Translations under genes and position numbers: made by a program
In this document: piece after piece, positions 52,801 through 61,268 of the stretch
Numbering within the stretch: the stretch's first letter is position 1
Layout of the letters: every line of letters starts with the position of its first letter
Notes under the pieces: generated by a model
What the model was told of the DNA's origin: nothing
Database searches by the model: none
What the model saw: the letters and a program-made list of their open reading frames with translations, nothing else
Source of the DNA: an uncultured Bacteroidota bacterium
GTDB taxonomy: Bacteria; Bacteroidota; Bacteroidia; Chitinophagales; Chitinophagaceae
Direction of reading: 5' to 3'
DNA length: 64,000 bases
Assembly (NCBI GenBank): GCA_903839875.1
Contig: CAIMDZ010000012.1
Coordinates: 1 to 64,000 of the forward strand

Positions 52801-54805
52801 CCAGCTCCAGCTCTAATTGCTGTATACGTATATCCTTATCATCTTTTTTTTGTTTGGCTGAGACTGTTTTCTCAATGCTTATAGCTAATGCATTATTGCC
52901 ATTGGAATTATGATCGTGAAAGAGAATTAAATAATGTGGCTCTATAGTGTTGGGCAGCGGAATGGCTTCTATTGAAATGTTACGCAGACTGCCGTTTACC
53001 TGCAGGGGAATATTTTCTTTTATAACCGATGCTTTTTCTTTTTTTGCTTTGTGCAAAATGTTTCGCAGTTCAAAAGCCAAACCGTGTTTTGCCATCTTTA
53101 GTAAATTATGACTCGGCTTGCCGGGCGATTGCTCTAAGTAATTGCCGGTGCTGCCGCGAAAATGTACAATGTCCATGGCCTCATTTACTACCACACCGGC
53201 GGGGGTGTATTTGCTGAGTATAATATCATCAGCTGTTTTCTGAAAGTCGGTACGAATGGATTCGCTTTTGATATTGGTATCGGCAATACCGAAATATTGT
53301 TCGCTACGCTGGCTAGCTACATGCATAAACTTGCCGGGCACATCTTTGCGTGTAAATAATTTATCGTTTTTTGCGGCAGCAGCAAATAGGTCGGGTACAC
53401 CGCTGGTGGTTTCTGATTTACCGAGTAACAAAACCCCATGGAGGTTTAATGAATAATGAAAAGTGGTTAACGCCTTCTTTTGCAGGTAGGGTTCCATATA
53501 AATCAGCACATTGCGGCAACTTATAAAATCCATCTTGCCGAAAGGCGGATCTTTTAAAAAATTGTGAACGGCAAATACACACATATCCCTTACCAGTTTA
53601 ATTACCTGGTAACTACCGTTGGTTTTTGTAAAAAACTCATTCATGCGTTGCGGTGATATGCATTCCACTTCGCTTTTTTTATAAATACCAATGCGCGCTT
53701 TTACAATAGCAGGTTCGCTTATATCGGTGGCAAAGATTTGCACTTTTTGCTGGTTATCGCCTAATAATTCTTTAAAGCAAATAGCAATGGAATATACCTC
53801 TTCGCCGGTGCTGCAGCCGGCTACCCATACCCGTATGGGCTCATCCGTTTTTTTATTTTTTATAATTTGCGGAAAAACCGTTTCAGATAAATTTTCAAAA
53901 CTTTTAGTGTCCCGGAAAAAAGTGGTTACCGGAATTAACAGGTCCTGATATAGCGCATCCTGTTCCTGTTTATTTTCTCTTAAATATTTAAGATAGCCTG
54001 CCGGTTTTTCATTTTTGTTGAGCGCCATCCTGCGCAATATTCTCCGGCGGATGGTCGTTTGCTTGTAATAAGTGAAGTCGGTTCCCTTGCGGATGCGCAG
54101 CAGCGCAATGATTTGTTTAAACACATCCTCATCCTGCTGTGGCAGGTTGTGTTCCTCGCCGCTATTACCATTCATACTTTTGGTAATCTCCAGAATTTTT
54201 TGCGGTATTTTTTCCGGGGGAAGAATAAAGTCAACAACCCCTGCCTCTACCGCACTATGGGGCATGCCTTCATAAGCTGCCGATGCTTCGTCCTGGGCAA
54301 AGGTAACGCCGCCGTAATCTTTAATGGCTTTTAATCCCAGCGTGCCATCAGTAGCTGTGCCCGATAATACCACCCCTATGGCATGGGTCTGATGTACCTC
54401 GGCGAGCGAAGTAAAGAATAAGTCAATTGGCAGGTTTCGCTCCATTTTACTTTTTGCAGGGCGGGGGGCAAGGTGTAAAACGCCATCAGTAGCCACCATT
54501 ATTTTATTACTGGGGATTACATAAATAAAATTGGGTTCAACTTTAATATCATCAGTTATTTCCAGTACCGGAATGGTTGTAATTTTTTGCAGTATTTCGG
54601 GCAACATGCTTTCGTGGCTGGGATCTAAATGCTGCACTAACACGTATGCCATTCCTGAATTTGCAGGGATTGCTTTCAGCAGCTTTCTAAATGCATCAAG
54701 CCCGCCTGCCGAAGCCCCGATACCCACAACCGGAAACAAATTATCGGATTTAATTACTTCAGCCTTATCGTCCTTATGATCAGTAGTGGTAGATTTCGGT
54801 TTCAT
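49868..54805 (-). CDS. CheB-CheR-coiled coil-PAS-histidine kinase-receiver-Hpt hybrid sensor protein (1645 aa)
   Basis: GIGASAGGLDAFRKLL (CheB), WVAGCSTGEEVYSIAI (CheR), EELQSANEELLSSSEELQSLNEELE coiled coil, SNMSHEIRTPMNAIIGF (HisKA), GGTGLGLAIVKQLV, DIILMDLQMPVMNG (REC), AAAHKIIPSFDIMG (Hpt). Confidence 0.95.
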   Translation of the reverse strand: MKPKSTTTDHKDDKAEVIKSDNLFPVVGIGASAGGLDAFRKLLKAIPANSGMAYVLVQHLDPSHESMLPEILQKITTIPVLEITDDIKVEPNFIYVIPSNKIMVATDGVLHLAPRPAKSKMERNLPIDLFFTSLAEVHQTHAIGVVLSGTATDGTLGLKAIKDYGGVTFAQDEASAAYEGMPHSAVEAGVVDFILPPEKIPQKILEITKSMNGNSGEEHNLPQQDEDVFKQIIALLRIRKGTDFTYYKQTTIRRRILRRMALNKNEKPAGYLKYLRENKQEQDALYQDLLIPVTTFFRDTKSFENLSETVFPQIIKNKKTDEPIRVWVAGCSTGEEVYSIAICFKELLGDNQQKVQIFATDISEPAIVKARIGIYKKSEVECISPQRMNEFFTKTNGSYQVIKLVRDMCVFAVHNFLKDPPFGKMDFISCRNVLIYMEPYLQKKALTTFHYSLNLHGVLLLGKSETTSGVPDLFAAAAKNDKLFTRKDVPGKFMHVASQRSEQYFGIADTNIKSESIRTDFQKTADDIILSKYTPAGVVVNEAMDIVHFRGSTGNYLEQSPGKPSHNLLKMAKHGLAFELRNILHKAKKEKASVIKENIPLQVNGSLRNISIEAIPLPNTIEPHYLILFHDHNSNGNNALAISIEKTVSAKQKKDDKDIRIQQLELELEQAREDMRSITEDQEAANEELQSANEELLSSSEELQSLNEELETNKEELQSTNEELTIVNHEIISLNEMVTEARDLSEAIIATIHEPMLILDKNLRVKYANNSFYKYFGVKKEDTEGILLYDLGNKQWNIPRLRELLDDIIPRNSHFQDFELIHTFPGIGEKIMLLNASRIIQKTQQEQLILLAIEDITERSRYYIKERYSLSLIEASLDPLVTISTDGKIMDLNQATVNITGIAREHLKGTDFFDYFTEPQKAGEVYKKVFAKGSVTDAPLTLRHRDGKLTDVLFNGSVYKDEQGKVLGVVVVARDITDRKKIKENLEKSLKEISDYKYALDESSIVGITDQKGIIKYANDNFCSISKYTREELIGQDHRIISTGYHPKEFIRDLWTTIASGKIWKGELKNKAKDGSIYWVNTTIVPFMNEEGKPYQYVAIRSDITEQKRIETDMMEARVFAELATVIAEEAKEKAENATLFAESAMKAKQQFLSNMSHEIRTPMNAIIGFTKVVLKTDLSVKQKEFLTAIKISGDALIVLINDILDLAKVNAGKMIFAQTPFKMALSISAMLHLFQTKIQEKNLDLVKEYDDKIPEVLIGDPVRLHQIILNLVSNSVKFTSRGKITVGVRLVSEDEKRASIEFTVTDTGIGIPENKMESIFENFQQASGDTSRLYGGTGLGLAIVKQLVEQQGGSISVKSKVNEGSVFSFILPFEKTNTEIDIKIETAELHTETKNIRILVAEDMKLNQLLMKTILDDFGFEMDIASNGKTAIELLQSKSYDIILMDLQMPVMNGVEATEYIRSKLNSKIPIIALTADVTTVDLEKCTAAGMNDYISKPIDEKLLYSKITGLVKPAKDTKVISTNHKYINLDHLQKRTKSKPKLMMEMITVYLEQIPPIINLMKVSLNSKDWESLSAAAHKIIPSFDIMGINEEYIMLAKKIQKYAEKKQHSDQLPDLVLQLENICNQACKELENEFRGIKKMVL

Positions 54806-55220
54806 CTCATTAAAGTTTAATCACATTAACCTTATAAGCCAGATTAATCACATTGAATTTTAATGAAAAAATCAATGGTTGTAAGAGGAATACTATTGAT
54901 TAATGCGTCCTATGTAAATGCAGGGGATAAATTATACAATGGCTGTTTCCAAAATTCAATATCATTGTTGAAGTTTCAAATTAAGCCATTATAAAGGTAG
55001 TCAATTTAAAATTGGCTGTTTTTTAGAGGTGATTAAGTATTATTTGAGTGTCTCCCTTAATTACCACCCAGATGTTCCGAATAGATTTTCCTGAAAGAAA
55101 TCTCAGCCCTGGTTTAAGTTTTCTAAACTTAAATCCCCAATTAAACAAAGGACTGCGTCCGGCAAAACATATTCTGATGCCAAATCAAGGAGCCAAACGT
55201 ATACGCTACGAAGTGTCTAT

Positions 55221-55694
55221 TTATTTGGGCGTTATCTCCTCAGCGCAATCATATTTAATGGTATCGTTACGGCTATTTATCAATGACATCCGTTTGTCAG
55301 TAATGCTAACTATATTGAACTTATACAAATTATGTTTAGAATATATAATATTCAACGTATCACAGTCAATTTTCCAAAAAAACATATCGTCTCGAATCAT
55401 TGGAAAATTACCGCAATGTGGGACGGGCATACAAAGTCGTTGCCCTTCGTTTTTCTCCTCGCTATAAAAAAGACCCGTGCCGGATTTATTAAATATCATT
55501 CCTGTTCTAGAAACCATGTCAGCGTATCTAAAAGTATCCTCTCTTATCTAGAATTTTCCGTAATCACCAGTCAGATGTTGAGAATAATCCTTCCTGCAAG
55601 AAATCAAAAAGGATTGTAAAAGAAGAATTGAGCAAAATAAGAAATGCTTAGTGAGGGTATAGCATTTACTAATGTTTTCTTCCTTCTTTGCCAT
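55221..55694 (-). pseudogene. Frameshifted lipoprotein gene
   Basis: MAKKEENISKCYTLTKHFLFCSILLLQSFLISCRKDYSQHLTGDYGKF (lipobox) then, in another frame, DTFRYADMVSRTGMIFNKSGTGLFYSEEKNEG... Confidence 0.5.
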
Positions 55695-55781
55695 AATTTC
55701 CTGACTCGTTTTCAATAAAGTTAAACAACATTCCCCTGAACTACAGGGAAGAAAGTAAATAATTATATATTTTTGTAAAAA

Positions 55782-56027
55782 ATGACCCCCGTGAGCAGCA
55801 CTGAAATACGTCAACAATTACATCATTACATTGATGTCGCAAACGACAAAGATATTGCGGCAATGTTTTCTTTTATGGAAGATAAAAGCGCCCAGCCATA
55901 TACTTTTACACAAGAGGAATTGGATGAGTTTTATAGCCGTAGGGAAAAATTTCTAAAAGGCGGTAGCATAGGTTATTCAGTGGAAGATGTTCATAGCCAA
56001 TTAAGAAAAGGTAAAAATGGCTTATGA
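55782..56027 (+). CDS. Antitoxin-like protein of a RelE/ParE-type pair
   Basis: 81 aa; ATGA overlap with downstream toxin; SSTEIRQQLHHYIDVANDKDIAAMFSFMED. Confidence 0.78.
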   Translation: MTPVSSTEIRQQLHHYIDVANDKDIAAMFSFMEDKSAQPYTFTQEELDEFYSRREKFLKGGSIGYSVEDVHSQLRKGKNGL

Positions 56028-56311
56028 GTTATACGATTGTCCTGTCGGACGAAGCGAAGCATGATGAAGTAGAAAGTTATCATTATTATGAGTTGCAGCG
56101 CACAGGATTGGGTGATGAGTTCCTGGACGCGCTTGAAAATTGTTATGCTGCACTCGTCGGGCATCCCGAATTCTTCGGATTTATAGACAGCCGCAATTTA
56201 TTGCGCGGTATAAGGTTAAAGCGATTTCCCTTCATTATCATTTATGAAATTTCAGAGAGTTCTGTTTTCGTTTATTCAGTTCATCATACCAGCAGAAAAC
56301 CCTTTGAATAG
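56024..56311 (+). CDS. RelE/ParE family toxin
   Basis: YTIVLSDEAKHDEVESYHYYELQRTGLGDEFLDALENCYAAL...RGIRLKRFPFIIIYEISESSVFVYSVHHTSRKP. Confidence 0.88.
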   Translation: MSYTIVLSDEAKHDEVESYHYYELQRTGLGDEFLDALENCYAALVGHPEFFGFIDSRNLLRGIRLKRFPFIIIYEISESSVFVYSVHHTSRKPFE

Positions 56312-56382
56312 AAACATGAACCCAAGGGGCCAATCCCCTGAATTTTGCCGTCTATAATTTCCCCTTCAATTATCGTTTCCAT

Positions 56383-56390
56383 TATCTTTG
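56383..56390 (+). promoter_or_regulatory. -7 element (TATCTTTG) just upstream of the 56396 GTG start
   Basis: TAnnTTTG consensus; only 5 bp separate it from the likely start codon. Confidence 0.5.
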
Positions 56391-56395
56391 CCCCC

Positions 56396-58795
56396 GTGTT
56401 TCCAAAAACCATTTCATACGTACTTCTTTTTATCCTTGCCCTATGCAACAAAGCATCCGCGCAGCAAGTAAAAGCCACTTTCCGCATCATTGACCGCGAC
56501 AGTATCCCCATCCCATTCGCCCAAATTCAGGTAATAGGTACCCCCGATTCAGTAACCGAACGTTTTGGCGATATCGCAGATAGTACAGGCAGGGTAGCGT
56601 TTACCCTCACTCAGGGTCATAGGTACATTGCCAGGGTACATGCCATTAATTACAAACCCAGTATAAAAAATATTCTCATTATAGGCGATCACCCGGCTTT
56701 TGTTATGGTGGCGGAAACGGACACCAAATCCCTCAAAGACGTACAAATCACCGCCAAGCGCCCCTTGCTGCGACAGGAAGACGACAAGACCATTGTTGAC
56801 CCCGAAGAACTGGCCGCCAGCAGTACCAATGCCTACGATATCATGGAGAAAATTCCCGGTATATACGTTGATCAGGATGGCAGTATTTACATTTCCAGCA
56901 CCACGCCTGCTACCATTTACATCAATGGCCGCGAACAGAAAATGAGCAACACCGATGTGGCATCCCTGCTCAAAAGCCTGCCGCCCAATTCTATTGAGAA
57001 GATAGAAATTATGCGCACGCCTTCTTCAAAGTTTGATGCATCGAGCAGTGGCGGCATTGTTAATGTAGTGCTGAAGAAAGGAGTGCACATCGGGCTCACC
57101 GGTAACACCAATGCCGGCATGAACCAGGGCACCTACGGCAACCAGTTTGCGGGCTTCACCCTCAACAACAGCAATGGCATTTTCAGCACCAGCTTTTCAC
57201 TGCAGGCAAGCGCCCGTGCCACAGGCGAGCAGCTAAACACCAACCGGAAATTTGCCCCCGATTCCATGCTGGTACAAAAAGCCTATACCAAATATCCTGG
57301 CAGTACTTATTACGGCTCCTACAGCATAGGATACACCCCCGATAAGAAATGGGATATAAACTACGACGGCCGCATAAGTATCAATCAAAACTCGGGTAAT
57401 ACCAATACGGCCTCCGGCATGCAAAGGGCGGATGTGGATACAGCTTTCGCTGATTTCAATACCGGCCTTAATAATAATACTCACAATGTAAACATCAATC
57501 AGGGACTCTCAGCCAGGTACAAAATAGATACCCAGGGTTCTGAGTGGAGCGCGGACTTTTCTTACAACTACCTGCCCTCCACAACCACTCAGCATTACGA
57601 AACAGACTATACCCAACCAATATTGCCAACTGTATCGGGCAATGGCGACCTGCACAGCAATTATCAATACCTTTCTTTCAAGTCGGATATTGTTAAGAAG
57701 CTTCCGTTAAAAAGCCAGGTGGAGGCTGGTATTAAGACCACAAATGTGTGGTTTGATAACAATACCGCTTATACCATTACTTACCGCGATACCACTAAAA
57801 GTGATCTGCTCCGCTCAAATATTTATAACTACGACGAGCACATCTACGCTGCCTACGCCCAGGCATCAAAGAACTTTGCCGGTATACTCATTAAAGCCGG
57901 CGCCCGCCTCGAACATACCGAAATGAACGGCCACCAGATAGAGCCAAAGGACACCAGTTTCAAGGTCAACCGAACAGATCTGTTCCCCTATGTCTATATA
58001 AGCCGCAAAGTAATGTCCATCAAAGGTTACGAGCTGCGCGGCTACCTCATATACCGCCGTACCATTTCCCGCCCGTCTTACGATTATCTGAATCCCTTTC
58101 CAAAGTATGTAGACCAGTTCCTCTCCGAAGTCGGCAATCCGTCGCTCAGGCCGCAGTTCACAAAAAACTATGAGGCCAATATCTCAGTGGACGAGCGGCC
58201 CCTTTTTGCCTTCGGCTACAACGATATGACCGACATCTTCTCGCAGGTGGTCTATCCGTCTGCCACCAATCCCCTTCAGACCTACCGCACCTGGGACAAC
58301 CTTGGCCGCAACCGGGAATATTACGCCAGGGGCCTGGGCATACTGCCCCCCGGCAAGACGTACTTCGGGCTGCTGGGCGTGCAATACAACAGCAGCAATT
58401 ACGACGGTCAGTACAACGGCGCGCCGCTTACTTACAAACATGAAAGCTGGATGCTCTTCACCTACCAGACCCTGAAACTCAGTAAGCTCACCATGGTGGT
58501 GCTCAATGGCTTTGTGCGCTTCAAAAGCCAGGTGCAATTTTACGAACTCAGCACCTTCGGCTCCCTTAACCTCAGCATCAATCACCAGTTCCTTCAGAAG
58601 AAACTAAAAGCCACCCTCAGCGTCACCGACATGTTCCTCACCAACAACAACCAGTTCACCATAGACCAGGGCGCCATCCACGCCACCGGCCTCCGCAAAG
58701 GTGACACCAGGCGGTTTGGGTTTAATGTCTCCTACAACTTCGGGGTGAGGAAGAAGGAAGTGAAGGATTTTGTGGAGGATGCGACACCGCAATAG
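56396..58795 (+). CDS. Outer membrane beta-barrel / TonB-dependent receptor-like protein
   Basis: Signal peptide; ITAKRPLLRQEDDKTIVDPEEL; AYDIMEKIPGIYVDQDGSIYISSTTPATIYINGREQ; IEKIEIMRTPSSKFDASSSGGIVNVVLKK; C-terminal barrel. Confidence 0.93.
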   Translation: MFPKTISYVLLFILALCNKASAQQVKATFRIIDRDSIPIPFAQIQVIGTPDSVTERFGDIADSTGRVAFTLTQGHRYIARVHAINYKPSIKNILIIGDHPAFVMVAETDTKSLKDVQITAKRPLLRQEDDKTIVDPEELAASSTNAYDIMEKIPGIYVDQDGSIYISSTTPATIYINGREQKMSNTDVASLLKSLPPNSIEKIEIMRTPSSKFDASSSGGIVNVVLKKGVHIGLTGNTNAGMNQGTYGNQFAGFTLNNSNGIFSTSFSLQASARATGEQLNTNRKFAPDSMLVQKAYTKYPGSTYYGSYSIGYTPDKKWDINYDGRISINQNSGNTNTASGMQRADVDTAFADFNTGLNNNTHNVNINQGLSARYKIDTQGSEWSADFSYNYLPSTTTQHYETDYTQPILPTVSGNGDLHSNYQYLSFKSDIVKKLPLKSQVEAGIKTTNVWFDNNTAYTITYRDTTKSDLLRSNIYNYDEHIYAAYAQASKNFAGILIKAGARLEHTEMNGHQIEPKDTSFKVNRTDLFPYVYISRKVMSIKGYELRGYLIYRRTISRPSYDYLNPFPKYVDQFLSEVGNPSLRPQFTKNYEANISVDERPLFAFGYNDMTDIFSQVVYPSATNPLQTYRTWDNLGRNREYYARGLGILPPGKTYFGLLGVQYNSSNYDGQYNGAPLTYKHESWMLFTYQTLKLSKLTMVVLNGFVRFKSQVQFYELSTFGSLNLSINHQFLQKKLKATLSVTDMFLTNNNQFTIDQGAIHATGLRKGDTRRFGFNVSYNFGVRKKEVKDFVEDATPQ

Positions 58796-58879
58796 GTGGT
58801 GTTTGAAAAGTCATTTTATTAAATATAACGTCTCCTTTCCTTAGTATCATTAATATTTCATAATTATTGGTTCGTGTTG

Positions 58880-58887
58880 TATCTTTG
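58880..58887 (+). promoter_or_regulatory. -7 element upstream of the small ORF/DUF6169-like cassette
   Basis: TATCTTTG matches TAnnTTTG. Confidence 0.5.
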
Positions 58888-58946
58888 CTTTGCAGCGTTG
58901 GTTATTTAACGATGCGCATGCCCTGAAAGTTATTAATTAAGTAGCC

Positions 58947-59084
58947 ATGCTAAAAAAGATCGTAATATCGCCGGATAATAAAAAGGCTATTTCTTTCTTT
59001 GAGGAAATAGAGAAAAGAAAGGCTGAGGTTAAAAAAATGCTGGAGGCCAAAGCCGCTAAACGAATAAAGGCGCATAAGCTTTGA
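58947..59084 (+). CDS. 45-aa basic small protein (not in supplied ORF list)
   Basis: MLKKIVISPDNKKAISFFEEIEKRKAEVKKMLEAKAAKRIKAHKL; stop TGA overlaps TTG start of next ORF. Confidence 0.7.
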   Translation: MLKKIVISPDNKKAISFFEEIEKRKAEVKKMLEAKAAKRIKAHKL

Positions 59085-59614
59085 TTAACAATTTCTATTC
59101 CTATATTCTTGAGGAAGACGATAGTGATGTAATCTCCTACTCGTTTCTTACATCCAACCGGTCTGTTTACTATGTTTATTTCGACCCCTACGAATACGTC
59201 CGCTACACAGATAATTATCCTCATCTCCTGGAATCGGGTTTCGCTTTTGGATTCCAGAGAATAATAAAAGGAAATGGCCCGTGGATATCTGATCTCAAAA
59301 TCGGGGAGACCATTTCCAGGATAGTTATTGATTTTATTAAAGAGCATGGGGCTGATGTAGTGCTCTTGTATCATTGCGACTATTCAGATAAAAAACAACG
59401 GGGAAGAGATAAGATATTTAATGATTGGTACGAATGTTCTGCCATGAAACAATCATTTATTAAAAAGAAAATAGCGGTAATTATCGTAAATAAAAACGGC
59501 GGAGTGATTGATTACTATATGGGATATTTAACTTCAAAAAACAATAGCCTAAGCCAGAACGTTGAAGATGAATTTTCCTTGTTTGCTGAAAATCTGGCGA
59601 GCAATAAGCCTTAG
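59081..59614 (+). CDS. DUF6169-like family protein
   Basis: YSYILEEDDSDVISYSFLTSNRSVYYVYFDPYEYV...IGETISRIVIDFIKEHGADVVLLYHCDYSDKKQRGRDKIFNDWYE. Confidence 0.75.
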   Translation: MINNFYSYILEEDDSDVISYSFLTSNRSVYYVYFDPYEYVRYTDNYPHLLESGFAFGFQRIIKGNGPWISDLKIGETISRIVIDFIKEHGADVVLLYHCDYSDKKQRGRDKIFNDWYECSAMKQSFIKKKIAVIIVNKNGGVIDYYMGYLTSKNNSLSQNVEDEFSLFAENLASNKP

Positions 59615-59650
59615 CCAAGACCTGCAATAGCATAACGTTATTTCTTCCAC

Positions 59651-59833
59651 GCTCAGCGTCACCGACATCTTCCTCACCAACAACAACCAATTTACCATAG
59701 ACCAGGGCACCATCCATGCCACCGGCCTCCGCAAAGGCGACACAAGAAGGTTTGGGTTTAATGTCTCCTACAACTTTGGGGTAAGAAAGAAGGAGGTGAA
59801 GGATTTTGTGGAGGATGGGACACCAAACCCATA
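59651..59833 (+). pseudogene. 3' fragment of a second OMP gene (duplicate of 58612-58795)
   Basis: Encodes TLSVTDIFLTNNNQFTIDQGTIHATGLRKGDTRRFGFNVSYNFGVRKKEVKDFVEDGTPNP, near-identical to the C-terminus of the 56396 gene. Confidence 0.9.
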
Positions 59834-60002
59834 AACCTTTTACCCCTTCCTGAAACTGCACAAAGCGAAATAAAAATTGTTGCACACTTTTGTATTGTTA
59901 ATCAGCCTGTTAATCCAAAATAATGATTCCTTCGTCAGCATGACAAGCGGGAGTGAAGATGACCGGTACATCCACCTTCACTGAAGCTATGACGCACAAA
60001 AA

Positions 60003-60030
60003 AAAGGGAGCGCCTCCGCACTCCCTTCAA
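60003..60030 (-). terminator. rpoD terminator
   Basis: AGGGAGcgcctccgcaCTCCCT with T-tract on minus strand. Confidence 0.75.
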
Positions 60031-60062
60031 AACAAACCAACCCTTCATTCAAACTCACTTTA

Positions 60063-60920
60063 TCAACCCAAATATACTTTAAGTGCATTGCTGTAACGTG
60101 CTTTCTGTAAGCGTTTTATGGCGCGCTCTTTGATCTGGCGGATACGTTCTTTGGTAAGGTCGTATTTTTCGCCTATTTCTTCTATGCTGGGGCCATTGTC
60201 GCCTTCCAGTCCGAAGTAAGCAGCCAGTATTTCGGCTTCACGGATGCTGAGTGATTTCAGGATGCGGCGTATTTCGTTGCGCAAAGAGTCCTTCATTACA
60301 TCGTCATCAGTGTCACTGCTGCCTTCCAGCAGGTCGCCCATGGCCACGTCTTCGGCTTCGTGCACGGGTGCATCGAGGCTGGTGTGGCGGGTATTGCTGG
60401 TGAATATGTTGGTTACTTCAGTTTCGCTCATGTCCAGGATGTCGGCCAGTTCCTCGGTTGAGGGCTCGCGTTCGTTTTCCTGTTCAAAGGCGATGAACGC
60501 CTTGTTGGCCTTGTTGTAGGTGCCTATCTTGTTCTGGGGCAGGCGCACAAGGCGTCCCTGCTCTGCCAGAGCCTGTAAAATAGACTGACGTATCCACCAA
60601 ACAGCGTACGAGATAAACTTAAACCCTTTGGTTTCATCGAAACGCTGTGCGGCTTTGATGAGGCCAAGATTTCCTTCATTGATAAGGTCGCTCAGTGATA
60701 GGCCCTGATGCTGGTACTGTTTGGCCACCGAAACAACGAAACGGAGATTGGATTTAACCAGTTTTTCCAGCGCACGCTGGTCGCCCATATGTATTTTCTG
60801 GGCAAGTGTGGTTTCCTCCTCAGGAGTGATCATCGAAATCTTGCTTATTTCCTGCAAGTATTTCTCGACCGCCTGCGAATCCCTGTTTGTAATCTGGGTG
60901 GCAATTTTTAACTGCCTCAT
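60063..60920 (-). CDS. rpoD: RNA polymerase sigma factor RpoD/SigA
   Basis: SNLRFVVSVAKQYQHQGLSLSDLINEGNLGLIKAAQRFDETKGFKFISYAVWWIRQSILQAL; LTKERIRQIKERAIKRLQ. Confidence 0.96.
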   Translation of the reverse strand: MRQLKIATQITNRDSQAVEKYLQEISKISMITPEEETTLAQKIHMGDQRALEKLVKSNLRFVVSVAKQYQHQGLSLSDLINEGNLGLIKAAQRFDETKGFKFISYAVWWIRQSILQALAEQGRLVRLPQNKIGTYNKANKAFIAFEQENEREPSTEELADILDMSETEVTNIFTSNTRHTSLDAPVHEAEDVAMGDLLEGSSDTDDDVMKDSLRNEIRRILKSLSIREAEILAAYFGLEGDNGPSIEEIGEKYDLTKERIRQIKERAIKRLQKARYSNALKVYLG

Positions 60921-61230
60921 ATATATACTTTAATTTTTAATGCTGAGTAAAAGTGTAATTTTTCTGCTTATCTACATATATAGACGTAAATTTTACACAA
61001 AACGTTTAAATAATGTTCTAAAATCTTGTTATAATAATCATCACAAAATGCGTTCCACAAATTCTTAAATCCTTTAACAAATTGCCACTTGTTTGTAATG
61101 TTTTATTGAAACAGGCTATAGTACTGACTTTTAGGGGTTATGAATTTTACCTATATGCCTATAATTCAGGGACAATAATAAAAGCAAAGCTAAATTGCGC
61201 TGCAAAATTAAACCAATATGCCAAAATTGC

Positions 61231-61238
61231 TACCTTTG
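61231..61238 (+). promoter_or_regulatory. -7 element upstream of acyl-CoA dehydrogenase
   Basis: TACCTTTG matches TAnnTTTG. Confidence 0.5.
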
Positions 61239-61268
61239 CGCCACAATTTCGTATCAATTTAACAAAAC

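Noticed and set aside
50508-54779. Plus-strand ORFs opposite the CheB/CheR hybrid kinase (e.g. 50508-51101)
   Set aside because: Ser/Ile-rich antisense translations without family resemblance; the minus strand is clearly coding
59481-59885. 134-aa minus-strand ORF
   Set aside because: Antisense of the duplicated OMP 3' end; the plus-strand reading gives a recognisable OMP C-terminus
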